From: Bacillota bacterium
Lineage (GTDB): Bacteria > Bacillota > Clostridia > Acetivibrionales > DSM-1351
NCBI GenBank assembly: GCA_023416275.1
Contig: JAEZIB010000102.1
Span: 152,273-216,272 of the forward strand
Direction: 5' to 3'
Length of the DNA: 64,000 nt
Both the position numbers and the translations under genes were made by a program. Every line of letters starts with the position of its first letter. Position 1 is the stretch's first letter. Positions 17,478 to 24,958 of the stretch are shown in pieces. Below the pieces are notes generated by a model, which ran no database searches, was not told the origin of the DNA, and saw only the letters and a program-made list of their open reading frames with translations.

Positions 17478-18479
17478 ATGAACTCTGAAATAGTTATGTA
17501 TCAGACAGAAGACGGCTTGACAAAAATAGAAACAACATTTGATGGTGATACCGTATGGCTTTCTTTAGACCAAATGGCGGAGCTGTTTCAACGCGACAAG
17601 TCTACGATTTCACGTCATATAAAAAATATATTTAATGAAGGGGAACTTGAACGAAATTCAGTTGTTGCAAATTTTGCAACAACTGCTTCCGATGGTAAAA
17701 TCTATCAGGTTGACTATTATAATCTCGATGTGATTATATCTGTCGGTTACCGGGTAAAATCTATTCGTGGTACACAATTTCGGATTTGGGCAAACAGCAT
17801 CTTAAAAGAATATCTGAAAAAAGGTTTTGCCATGAATGATGAACTACTTAAAAATAATGGCAGGGGAGTTTATTTTGATGAACTCTTAGAACGGATTCGG
17901 GACATCCGTTCGGCAGAAAAAGTCTTCTGGCGAAAAGTTCTTGATATCTATGCAACAAGCGTTGACTATGATCCAAGAATGGAAGCATCAATGCAATTTT
18001 TTAAAAGCGTGCAGAATAAAATGCACTGGGCAGCTCATGGACAGACAGCAGCAGAAAAGATTTATTATTCTGCAAACGCAGAAAAACCATATATGGGAAT
18101 GCTAGGTTTTAAAGGAGAACAACCTACTCAAGCCGAAGTGTTGATTGCAAAAAACTATTGTACAGAAGAAGAACTATCTGCCTTAAATAGTATTGTATCA
18201 GCATATCTGGAATTTGCAGAAATGCAGGCCAGAAGAAGAATCCCAATGTACATGTCTGACTGGATAGAGACCTTGGATGGATTTCTGAAGTTATCCAAAC
18301 ATGAAATTCTGACACATGCCGGTAAAATCAGTGCCAAGGCAGCTGAGTTAAAAGCAAAGGAAGAATATAAAAAATATAAGCAACTGAATTTGGACAATGT
18401 TTCTAAAGTAGAGAAAGACTACATAAAAGTTTTGGAAGCTTTGGAAATAAAGCTATTGGGAGAAGGCAAAGATAAATAG
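17478..18479 (+). CDS. RhuM family protein (virulence-associated, putative DNA-binding)
   Basis: The 333-residue product matches the RhuM family throughout. An N-terminal winged-helix-like part (TVWLSLDQMAELFQRDKSTISRHIKNIF, about residues 23-50) is followed by YYNLDVIISVGYRVKS and FRIWANSILKEYLKKGF. A helical C-terminal region has ERIRDIRSAEKVFWRKVLDIYATSVDYD. RhuM was named from a Salmonella pathogenicity island; its biochemistry is not established, and family members are frequent on genomic islands near toxin or defence genes. The start is ATG 17478 with GGGGTG upstream; an in-frame ATG at 17457 lacks a site. It is the last intact gene before the second rlmD tail copy. Confidence 0.9.
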   Translation: MNSEIVMYQTEDGLTKIETTFDGDTVWLSLDQMAELFQRDKSTISRHIKNIFNEGELERNSVVANFATTASDGKIYQVDYYNLDVIISVGYRVKSIRGTQFRIWANSILKEYLKKGFAMNDELLKNNGRGVYFDELLERIRDIRSAEKVFWRKVLDIYATSVDYDPRMEASMQFFKSVQNKMHWAAHGQTAAEKIYYSANAEKPYMGMLGFKGEQPTQAEVLIAKNYCTEEELSALNSIVSAYLEFAEMQARRRIPMYMSDWIETLDGFLKLSKHEILTHAGKISAKAAELKAKEEYKKYKQLNLDNVSKVEKDYIKVLEALEIKLLGEGKDK

Positions 18480-18683
18480 AACTATTCATATGAACAGTTT
18501 TGAAATAAACGGATGTTTATATTCGGCGTTGTGATTTTGGAAGAGTAATATAATCCTTCAACCTACCCTTGAAGCGATAAAAATGATGACGTATAATTAT
18601 GCAATATTATGCAGTTTGAATGTATATAAGGGCACATTACAGAAGAAAAATGCATAAATATGCAAAAATAATGTATAAAAACG

Positions 18684-18790
18684 GTGGATATGTTTCCGTG
18701 GACGGGGCACGTGGAAGCGACAATTCTGATGACAAGATGTGGTTCTGAGGATAAAAAGTAGGATTTAACCACAAGATGTTGTGGTTTTGG
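18684..18790 (+). repeat. rlmD 3'-end copy 2 (pseudogene tail; candidate attachment site)
   Basis: Positions 18684-18761 encode VDMFPWTGHVEATILMTRC...DKK and a stop, the last 25 codons of rlmD. Compared with 12703-12780, several differences are synonymous (TTT/TTC, GTG/GTA), so the copy descends from a functional rlmD end rather than from recent duplication. The CCACAAGATGTTGTGG palindrome that follows is also shared. There is no upstream part of the gene. Confidence 0.8.
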
Positions 18791-18805
18791 AGTGAATTTG
18801 GGGCG

Positions 18806-18833
18806 AAAAACGAGCTAAAAAACGCTCGTTTTT
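18806..18833 (+). terminator. Terminator-like hairpin after the rlmD tail copy
   Basis: AAAAACGAGC (18806-18815) pairs perfectly with GCTCGTTTTT (18824-18833). It would work on either strand. Confidence 0.6.
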
Positions 18834-18944
18834 GGGGCTCAAAAAAGGGCAAAAATATAGATGACATTGAGAGCTTGAAGAAAAACGAGTGCTTTTTAGT
18901 GGCTTTAATGGCAACAATACCAAAACAGAAACTGATTACATTGA

Positions 18945-19093
18945 TAGTGCATACATACTCTGTGGCAGCTGTTCAGAGCCAAGGGCGAGCAAGTAGGGTG
19001 ACGGATATAGAAGAAGGTAGAATTATAAAAGAAGACGATGGAATGCTAGTATGTATGGCGGAAGTTAATGGGTATCCAGATAGATTCATATGG
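18945..19093 (+). repeat. Block A of a ~150-bp repeat flanking the IS256/matrixin segment
   Basis: The stretch containing AGCTGTTCAGAGC...GGTAGAATTATAAAAGAAGACGATGGAA and AGAAGTTAATGGGTATCCAGA recurs at 22160-22305 at roughly 85-90 percent identity. One frame reads AVQSQGRASRVTDIEEGRIIKEDDG; no family is recognised. The small differences between copies include frameshifts, so both are probably gene debris. Confidence 0.7.
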
Positions 19094-19130
19094 AAGTTCA
19101 AGACAACTCAGAGACTTAACCATAACCACA

Positions 19131-19167
19131 AAAAAGTTGCTAGGATAACAATCCTAACAACTTTTTT
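19131..19167 (+). terminator. Terminator whose T-tract is the IS256 insertion site
   Basis: GTTGCTAGGAT (19136-19146) and ATCCTAACAAC (19151-19161) form an 11-bp stem with one mismatch over an AACA loop, followed by TTTTTT. The IS begins directly after this T run, and the run is duplicated at the other IS end. Confidence 0.75.
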
Positions 19168-20626
19168 GAGAGTGTGAAATTTTTTCTGTAAATAGCTTTC
19201 TATGATAATAAAATTAGAGGTATGAAGGCCGAAATAGCTTTCATACCTTGTTTACAATATAATGAAAATTTAAGAGTATGTCAAGCTCACCCCTTTTTAA
19301 AGAGTGTCTTTACCAATTGCTAAAGTGTTATTGATGAAGCCTACCTTCGTACATTATGGACAATTCCCCATAGACCTTACCCCAATTTCTTAGAATTTGT
19401 GTCCATTTCTTAGTAGCCTCGAATGTAGCTAAATAGAGAGCTTTAAGAAGGGCTGTCTCACTTGGAAATACACTCCTTTGTCGATTTAATCGGCGATAGG
19501 TGCTATTTAAACTTTCAATGGAGTTAGTTGTATATATAACCTTACGTACATCTGAAGAAAATTTGAAAATTGGACTGATTACATCCCAATTTGTTGCCCA
19601 GCTCTTCATTGCATTTGGATAACGGTCTTGCCATTTATCTGCGATTCTTTCCATACGCTCATGTCCTGTTTCTTCAGTTGGAGCATGGTAAATTGTTTTA
19701 AGGTCATTAGCAAATTCCTTTTTATCCTTGTCTGCTACATATTTTAGAGTATTCCTAACCTGATGGACAATGCAACGCTGGTATTCAGTGTCTGGGAAGG
19801 CTACTGCAATGGATTCTTTTATGCCAGATAATCCATCAGCACATAGAATAAGAATATCCCTAACTCCTCGATTCTTAAGCTCATTTAGGACGCTTAGCCA
19901 ATATTTGCTGCTTTCATTTTGTCCAACATTAATGCTGAGTACATCTTTCTGACCATCTTCATTAATGCCAAGAATTATGTAAGCAGCTAGTTTTTTAATG
20001 ACGTTATTATCTCTTACTGAAAAATGAACAGCATCAATAAACACAATAGGATAGATGCTAGAAAGTGGTCTATGTTGCCATTCTTCGATTTCTGGTAAGA
20101 GTTTATTAGTAATATCCGATACCATACCCTCACTGACCTCAAACCCGTAAATATCCTCTATTTGGTCTGATATTTGACGAGTTGATAAGCCCTTAGCATA
20201 CATGGCAATGATTTTTTCTTCTATTCCAGAAATGTCTTTTTGACGCTTCTTAACTATTTGTGGTTCAAAAGTACTTTCCCGATCCTGAGGGACTTCAATT
20301 TCCATTTCACCATACTTACTACGTATTGACTTAGGTTTCCTACCATTCCTTGAATTAGTGTTGCCAGTGCGTTCGTACGGCTCATAGCCAAGATGTTGAT
20401 CCATCTCAGCTTCCATCATACTTTGAATGGTACCACCAAGAAGGTCTTTTAGTGCTTCCTGGATGTCTTCTGCAGACTGGATGTCATACTCCTGAAGCAA
20501 TGCCGCTATAATATTCTTTTTCCCTTCGCTCATTAAGCTTTTTCTCTTTACCATAAAAAACAGCCTCCTATGATATTTAAATTTTATCATAGAAAGCTGT
20601 ATTTACAGACTTTTTTTCACACACTC
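19168..20626. mobile_element. IS256-family insertion sequence, complete, with 8-bp target duplication
   Basis: The element is 1,459 bp. Its ends are imperfect inverted repeats of about 40 bp (left GAGAGTGTGAAAT...CTGTAAATAGCTTTCTATGATA, right the complement with small indels). ACTTTTTT occurs on both sides (19160-19167 and 20627-20634), the 8-bp duplication expected of IS256. The transposase frame is intact and the ends are well kept, so this is a fairly recent insertion. Confidence 0.9.
19328..20554 (-). CDS. IS256 family transposase
   Basis: The 408-residue product is a full-length mutator-type DDE transposase. It has the N-terminal LLGGTIQSMMEAEMDQHLGYEPYERTGN region, the two catalytic aspartates in FIDAVHFSVRD and LILCADGLSGI, and the glutamate in TTNSIESLNSTYRRLNRQR near the C-terminus. 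The start is ATG 20554, with AGGAGG ten bases upstream; an in-frame start at 20590 would lie inside the terminal repeat zone. The reading frame has no interruption, so the element may be active. Confidence 0.95.
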   Translation of the reverse strand: MVKRKSLMSEGKKNIIAALLQEYDIQSAEDIQEALKDLLGGTIQSMMEAEMDQHLGYEPYERTGNTNSRNGRKPKSIRSKYGEMEIEVPQDRESTFEPQIVKKRQKDISGIEEKIIAMYAKGLSTRQISDQIEDIYGFEVSEGMVSDITNKLLPEIEEWQHRPLSSIYPIVFIDAVHFSVRDNNVIKKLAAYIILGINEDGQKDVLSINVGQNESSKYWLSVLNELKNRGVRDILILCADGLSGIKESIAVAFPDTEYQRCIVHQVRNTLKYVADKDKKEFANDLKTIYHAPTEETGHERMERIADKWQDRYPNAMKSWATNWDVISPIFKFSSDVRKVIYTTNSIESLNSTYRRLNRQRSVFPSETALLKALYLATFEATKKWTQILRNWGKVYGELSIMYEGRLHQ

Positions 20627-20656
20627 ACTTTTTTATTCCCATTTGAACGATGCTTA

Positions 20657-21241
20657 TCACTTTTCTAATGCTTTAATTCTATATTTAAGCTCTTTTAAAT
20701 TCATAACTTCATCTGTTTCGAAAGATTGGATCTCAGAGGTATCTTCAGAATCAGAGAGAGTATTCACTGAATCAGTACTTTTTTGTCTGATTTTATTAAA
20801 GCCTTGGCTATAGCTTACCAGTCTATAAACGCCATTTGGATTTTTGCATAAAAACAGTAAAAATTCGTCGCCCTTTTCTAGTTTTTTATCTCCGTCGCCA
20901 AACATACCAAGTTCAAAATTTTTATCGGATGAACCCTTTAAATCCTCCACAGATTTCATTTTATATATAGTTGCATATCCTTCTGATGTTTTTGCAGTTA
21001 CCTTTTGTTTATTTTTATTTCCGTTAAATTTACACCTGACAATTAAATCGGATTTGGTTATTAATTCATCCTGGCTCATTCTTATTTCACTAAAGTGTAT
21101 TGAAGAGGTTTCTTCATTTATTTCACTAAAGGATATGTTTTCGTCGCTGACTTTACTATTTAAACCGAAGTTGAACACATATAAGGTTGACAGAAGAGCT
21201 ATTAATACTACTCCACAAATGACCAAAATATTTTTTTTCAT
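20657..21241 (-). CDS. Hypothetical exported/membrane-anchored protein paired with the matrixin
   Basis: The 194-residue product has an N-terminal hydrophobic segment (about residues 5-26) with a short basic start, without a clear cleavage site or lipobox. The rest is soluble: a beta-rich region (ELITKSDLIVRCKFNG, FELGMFGDGDKKLEKGDEFLLFL, GVYRLVSYSQG) and a Ser/Asp/Glu-rich tail. It is the second gene of a two-gene minus-strand operon, 35 bases after the secreted matrixin. It may be an inhibitor, chaperone or substrate of that protease; this is inferred only from the pairing. Confidence 0.65.
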   Translation of the reverse strand: MKKNILVICGVVLIALLSTLYVFNFGLNSKVSDENISFSEINEETSSIHFSEIRMSQDELITKSDLIVRCKFNGNKNKQKVTAKTSEGYATIYKMKSVEDLKGSSDKNFELGMFGDGDKKLEKGDEFLLFLCKNPNGVYRLVSYSQGFNKIRQKSTDSVNTLSDSEDTSEIQSFETDEVMNLKELKYRIKALEK

Positions 21242-21276
21242 AAATTAAAGCCTCCATTCAATATGTAAATAATTCC

Positions 21277-21924
21277 TTATTTTATTTTTGCTGCAACAGC
21301 TTGTACACCACTAATATCGTCACTTTCCAATGTTCTCCAATGGTATGTTAGATTGTTACCCATAGAATCGTTAACACTATAATACATGGTTTGATAAAGT
21401 GAAGGAGATGTATTTTGTGGAGAACCACCTCCAGGAATTGAGTTATTATGTGCTAATCCTGCTGCATGACCCAATTCATGAGTTACAGTTCCTTGCCGAT
21501 CAAAATAGGAACTGCTATTTCCGTCTCCCCAATTACATGTAGAATTCGTATTCATAATAATATCAAATTTATTATAATTGTTATCTTGAGTTACACTACA
21601 AAACCCTGATGCATTTTGTGGAACGTAATAATCTATATAGTTGGCAAAATCATCAAATGTTATATCTGATCGTGCATCATTAAAATAAACAAATCCTGTA
21701 CTATCTCCGCTTCTAGTAAAAGTTATTCCATTAGAAACATTAGACCATGCAGTTGCAGCATATATTGTCGCTAACCTTTGATCTGAAGTCATATCATTAG
21801 TGTAATAACTTAGATTTTTTGTAGTGGGATGACCATAAAACAAATTGTAAGCAAAAGAATTGCAAGCAAGAGTAGCAAGTAGTAAAGTAATAATAATCAT
21901 AAACTTTAATTTTTTCTTTTTCAT
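21277..21924 (-). CDS. Secreted matrixin-like zinc metalloprotease
   Basis: The 215-residue product starts with a clear signal peptide (MKKKKLK then a hydrophobic run to about residue 25). The catalytic zinc-binding motif THELGHAAGLAH (HExxHxxGxxH, about residues 148-159) is complete, and a Met-turn candidate lies in SLYQTMYYSV. Upstream parts (YAATAWSNVSNGITFTRS) fit small M10/M57-like bacterial matrixins. It should be released outside the cell. It is the first gene of the pair with 20657-21241 and lies between the two copies of the 150-bp repeat, so it probably arrived with the accessory segment. Confidence 0.9.
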   Translation of the reverse strand: MKKKKLKFMIIITLLLATLACNSFAYNLFYGHPTTKNLSYYTNDMTSDQRLATIYAATAWSNVSNGITFTRSGDSTGFVYFNDARSDITFDDFANYIDYYVPQNASGFCSVTQDNNYNKFDIIMNTNSTCNWGDGNSSSYFDRQGTVTHELGHAAGLAHNNSIPGGGSPQNTSPSLYQTMYYSVNDSMGNNLTYHWRTLESDDISGVQAVAAKIK

Positions 21925-22159
21925 ATTAAACCTCCAATAATCAATAAATTAGTATAATTATACATTATTTTAAAATAAATGTAAATAAAAGTTAAAATAA
22001 GGTTTGTTGTAGAGGATATATAAACAACTGGTTATATACTTAATAGAGTAGTGAAGGTATCAAAATATTGAGCATTATAAAGTAGAAAAGGGTATATTTT
22101 AAGCAGGACTATACTTTTCAGCGTTAATCAAGCCTTTTAGCAGAATTATATTACTGCGC

Positions 22160-22305
22160 TAGTGCATACTCTATAGAAGCTGTTCAGAGCGAAGTGCGAG
22201 CAAGTAGGATGACGGGCGTAGAAGGTGGTAGAATTATAAAAGAAGACGATGGAAATGCTAGTATGTATGTCAGAAGTTAATGGGTATCCAGACCGATTCT
22301 ATGGT
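22160..22305 (+). repeat. Block B of the ~150-bp repeat
   Basis: It matches 18945-19093. One frame reads AYSIEAVQSEVRASRMTGVEGGRIIKEDDG then stops after a one-base difference. The two blocks flank the IS256 element and the matrixin pair in the same orientation. Confidence 0.65.
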
Positions 22306-22400
22306 TAAGAATCATAATAAATAATTATACACTTGTCAGAAAATCCAAATTAATATTTAATTATAATCATGATATTAGTGAAAAATAACATTTAAAATCA

Positions 22401-22451
22401 AACGGCTAAGTTTTAGGTTGACTTAAAAACTACAAACTTGGCGTTTTTTTA
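22401..22451 (+). terminator. Terminator-like hairpin before the first ICE gene
   Basis: AACG/CGTT and AAGTTT/AAACTT pairings with a small internal loop are followed by seven T. It ends about 33 bases before ATG 22484. Confidence 0.6.
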
Positions 22452-22483
22452 TACCCAATAAAAGAAAGCGAGGTCAACATACA

Positions 22484-23173
22484 ATGTCAAAATATTTTAT
22501 GTACGGTACAGAGCTGCAGGAGCTGGAACATATGATGATGCTTGTACCGAATTTTATGCCAAGAAGAAGTGGGGTGATTATAGTGAAAAAGCTACAGAAT
22601 AAAAATGAAAGTATAAGATGCATTGACTGTAATTATTTTATTCGTAGTCAATGTAGTAAGAATATTTGTAGTTGTTTTGCAGAAAGATTTGAAGCAGGAA
22701 TGATTTGTTATGAAACTATTGTTAAAAACTGCTATAAGGAATTCAAATCATACCGTTTCAAGAGAAGGCTTACCCGATTAGTCAGAAACTTTGATGGGGA
22801 TATTTTTATAAATCCAATTCACCATTTCAGATTTTATAAAGTCTGCCGAATACAAAATGTATCAATGAAAAATAGAAATCATAGTTACCTTGCAGTGTTG
22901 TTTCTGCTTACTTCAGATGACAGGCTGTGGGATTTGGCAAAGGGACATACATATTTAGACTGCTTTGATTTTAAAAGTATGAACCTGAATGGAATTAATA
23001 CTGATGGTTATGCTTTATACCAGACAGCACGAACAATTCTTCTGGGCAAAGAGTACATAAGGGTGAATGAAATAGCAGATAAGGATTTAATTGGAGAGGA
23101 TGTATTCAAAGCTATTATCAATGCTATTTTGATTTCCAAGTATGGAGCAGATATGTTCCAAGTGAATTGTTAA
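22484..23173 (+). CDS. Hypothetical ICE protein with Cys cluster (229 aa)
   Basis: The first ~33 residues (YGTELQELEHMMMLVPNFMPRR) look like a short peptide I associate with the start of clostridial ICE modules. The rest, from a possible internal GTG start at 22583 with GGGGTGAT before it, has a cysteine cluster CIDCNYFIRSQCSKNICSC that could bind zinc, followed by a helical region. Two start sites are thus plausible: a 229-residue fusion or a 196-residue protein with a separate leader peptide. No enzymatic motif is seen. It is the first gene of the conjugative element's early region, bounded by terminators on both sides. Confidence 0.65.
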   Translation: MSKYFMYGTELQELEHMMMLVPNFMPRRSGVIIVKKLQNKNESIRCIDCNYFIRSQCSKNICSCFAERFEAGMICYETIVKNCYKEFKSYRFKRRLTRLVRNFDGDIFINPIHHFRFYKVCRIQNVSMKNRNHSYLAVLFLLTSDDRLWDLAKGHTYLDCFDFKSMNLNGINTDGYALYQTARTILLGKEYIRVNEIADKDLIGEDVFKAIINAILISKYGADMFQVNC

Positions 23174-23174
23174 T

Positions 23175-23233
23175 AAGAGTTGCTTTTATCAATGGGGTGC
23201 TTATCCCTAAAAATAGAAGTAGCTCTTTTTTTA
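23175..23233 (+). terminator. Terminator between the first ICE gene and DUF4314
   Basis: AAGAGTTGCTT (23175-23185) pairs with AAGTAGCTCTT (23217-23227, two wobble pairs), with an inner GGG/CCC stem, and is followed by a run of T. It ends 32 bases before ATG 23265. Confidence 0.75.
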
Positions 23234-23264
23234 TTTCAAGAAAAAGAAACGGAGGAATTAGAGT

Positions 23265-23558
23265 ATGAATGGATTTTCGTCAAAGAAACAAGTTGAAAGA
23301 ATTAAAAAGCAGTATCCGATTGGTACAAGAATTGAATTAATCAGTATGGAAGATCCCCACGCACCAATTGAAAGTGGTATGCAGGGCGAAGTTGTTTGTA
23401 TTGACAGCATCGGTACCCTGCATATGAAATGGGATAACGGAAGAACACTTGGTATAGTTCCAGGTGAAGATAGCTTCAAAGTAATTTCAAAACCGCAAGA
23501 AAAAAGTCCGGAGCAAGAGCAGGAGCATAACCAATCAATGGGAGGGCTGAGCATGTAG
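23265..23558 (+). CDS. DUF4314 domain-containing protein
   Basis: The 97-residue product carries the small beta-barrel-like DUF4314 domain (PIGTRIELISMEDPHAPIE, GMQGEVVCIDSIGTLHMKWDNGRTLGIVPGEDSFKVI). The domain is widespread on Firmicutes conjugative elements and has no known role. A Gln/Glu-rich linker ends in NQSMGGLSM, one of several Met-rich tails seen in this element. A good ribosome site (ACGGAGGA) precedes the ATG. Confidence 0.9.
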   Translation: MNGFSSKKQVERIKKQYPIGTRIELISMEDPHAPIESGMQGEVVCIDSIGTLHMKWDNGRTLGIVPGEDSFKVISKPQEKSPEQEQEHNQSMGGLSM

Positions 23559-23657
23559 ATGAATTGGCAAGGTCATTTTGAATATTAGTGTAAAAAATTA
23601 CAATGCATTGGAGGACAACAAAGGAATCATATGTTTTTATACTTGGAACCAAGTTAG

Positions 23658-23701
23658 GTCGGTTGAATTGCTGAAATATGCAATAAACAACCGGCTTTTT
23701 T
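23658..23701 (+). terminator. Terminator-like hairpin before the 23740 gene
   Basis: GTCGGTTG (23658-23665) pairs with CAACCGGC (23688-23695), with an inner ATTGC/GCAAT stem, followed by six T. It lies inside the upstream extension of the next reading frame and argues that this extension is not translated. Confidence 0.7.
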
Positions 23702-23739
23702 GTTACTTAAAAGTTCACCAAACAAGGAGGCGATTGGAG

Positions 23740-24105
23740 GTGGAACATGTAGATATTACAGAAAAATTTTTAGCATATTTGAAAAGACATCACACTGGCG
23801 AAGGGAAAGCGGTACAAAGCAAAGGCTTGGAATTTAGATTTCAAATGAGCGGCAGAAAAATTCGTGACATCGTAAATGAACTTCGGTGCGATGGTTATCC
23901 CATTTGCAGTGATGAAAACGGATATTATTATGCTGCAAATAAGAAAGAAGTTATGAGAAGTATTAGTCAGCTAAACAGTAGAATTGAAAAAATCTCTGAA
24001 GCAAAGAATGGACTTGTCAATGCCTTGCCTCTTTTTACTGATTCAAATTGTCAGATACAGATTAAAGTGTGGATGGTGAGAGAAAAGGAGGTGATCAGAT
24101 ATTAA
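23740..24105 (+). CDS. Small winged-helix-like hypothetical protein
   Basis: The start is placed at GTG 23740, nine bases after AAGGAGG (23724-23730). The frame is open back to TTG 23578, but that part contains a terminator hairpin. The 121-residue product has a helix-turn-helix look (ITEKFLAYLKRHHTGEGKAVQSKGLEF...SGRKIRDIVNELRCDGYPICSDENGYYYA), then helices SISQLNSRIEKISEAKNGL. This pattern is typical of small phage/ICE winged-helix proteins. It may regulate the early genes; this is inferred. Confidence 0.75.
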   Translation: MEHVDITEKFLAYLKRHHTGEGKAVQSKGLEFRFQMSGRKIRDIVNELRCDGYPICSDENGYYYAANKKEVMRSISQLNSRIEKISEAKNGLVNALPLFTDSNCQIQIKVWMVREKEVIRY

Positions 24106-24112
24106 CAGCTTT

Positions 24113-24958
24113 ATGAGTTGGATTGGTGGGAAAAAGTCCATGAGAGAATTAATTGTTTCACTTTTTCCCATATATTATGAGCGATACATAGAAGTTTTCG
24201 GCGGAGGGGGCTGGGTACTGTTTCACAAACCGCCCAACAATGATTTCGAAGTATATAATGACTTTAACAGTTTGCTTGTCAACCTATACCGCTGTGTTAG
24301 AGACTGCTATGAAGAACTGCAGAATGAATTAATGTATGTATTAAATTCCCGTGAGGATTTTGAAAAAATCAAAGAGATGTTGGACAAAGAAACTATTGCT
24401 GATGATGTAAAGCGTGCAGCATATTTTTATCAACTGATAAGGTACAGCTATGCATCTGGTTTGACTAGTTTTGGAAGTCAGCCACATGATATGAGGAGCA
24501 ATTTTCCTGTCATTGAGCAGGCGCATCGCAGACTTGCAAAGGTAGTTATTGAGAATAAAGATTTTGAGAAACTGATAAGGCAATATGACCGCCCTGTCAG
24601 TTTTTTTTATTTGGATCCGCCTTACTATGATACAGAAAAGTACTACAAAAATGTTGGAGAGGAGGGCTTCAGAAAAGAGGATCACATCCGACTTAGGGAT
24701 ACGCTAATTTCTATTGAAGGAAAGTTTTTGTTGTCATATAACGACTGTGAATTTATTAGAGATCTCTATGATAAGCCGGGAATTGTTATTGAAAGCTACA
24801 CAAGAATCAATAACATCAAGCAAAGATATGACAACGGCGCCCAATTCCCTGAAATATTAATTGCAAACTATAACCTGCATGAAAAGGCACAAAATGCTCC
24901 AAAGCAAATGAACTTATTTGATTTAAAAAATGATTCGTCAGAGGAGGAAACAGATTGA
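24113..24958 (+). CDS. Dam-type DNA adenine methyltransferase (D12 class)
   Basis: It transfers a methyl group from S-adenosylmethionine to N6 of adenine in a short DNA site. The SAM loop is in EVFGGGGWVLFHKPP (about residue 28) and the catalytic motif DPPYYD is near 167. The 281-residue length fits the D12 class. No restriction enzyme gene is adjacent, so it is probably an orphan methylase that protects the transferred ICE DNA from recipient restriction. The ATG at 24113 has no Shine-Dalgarno site at proper distance. An ATT at 24101, nine bases after GGAGG and overlapping the previous stop, would add INSF in front of MSWIGG and may be the true start. Confidence 0.93.
   Translation: MSWIGGKKSMRELIVSLFPIYYERYIEVFGGGGWVLFHKPPNNDFEVYNDFNSLLVNLYRCVRDCYEELQNELMYVLNSREDFEKIKEMLDKETIADDVKRAAYFYQLIRYSYASGLTSFGSQPHDMRSNFPVIEQAHRRLAKVVIENKDFEKLIRQYDRPVSFFYLDPPYYDTEKYYKNVGEEGFRKEDHIRLRDTLISIEGKFLLSYNDCEFIRDLYDKPGIVIESYTRINNIKQRYDNGAQFPEILIANYNLHEKAQNAPKQMNLFDLKNDSSEEETD

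Larger units (their letters stand above)
18480..19167. other. Gene-fragment region between RhuM and the IS256 element
   Basis: It contains the second rlmD tail (18684-18761), a terminator-like hairpin (18806-18833), one copy of a 150-bp block repeated at 22160-22305, and the terminator interrupted by the IS at 19131-19167. An open frame at 18776-19177 spans the hairpin and the repeat and is not taken as a gene. Confidence 0.6.
21925..22483. other. Intergenic region with repeat block B and a pre-gene terminator
   Basis: It holds the diverged second copy of the 150-bp block (22160-22305, frameshifted and stopped) and a terminator-like hairpin at 22401-22451. The first ~100 bases should carry the matrixin promoter on the minus strand. 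Confidence 0.5.

Noticed and set aside
18776..19177. 133-residue open frame after the second rlmD tail
   Set aside because: It begins inside the shared palindrome, crosses a terminator-like hairpin and ends at the IS; it is debris that includes repeat block A.
23578..23739. Upstream extension of the 23740 gene
   Set aside because: It contains a terminator hairpin and lacks a ribosome site, whereas AAGGAGG stands just before GTG 23740.
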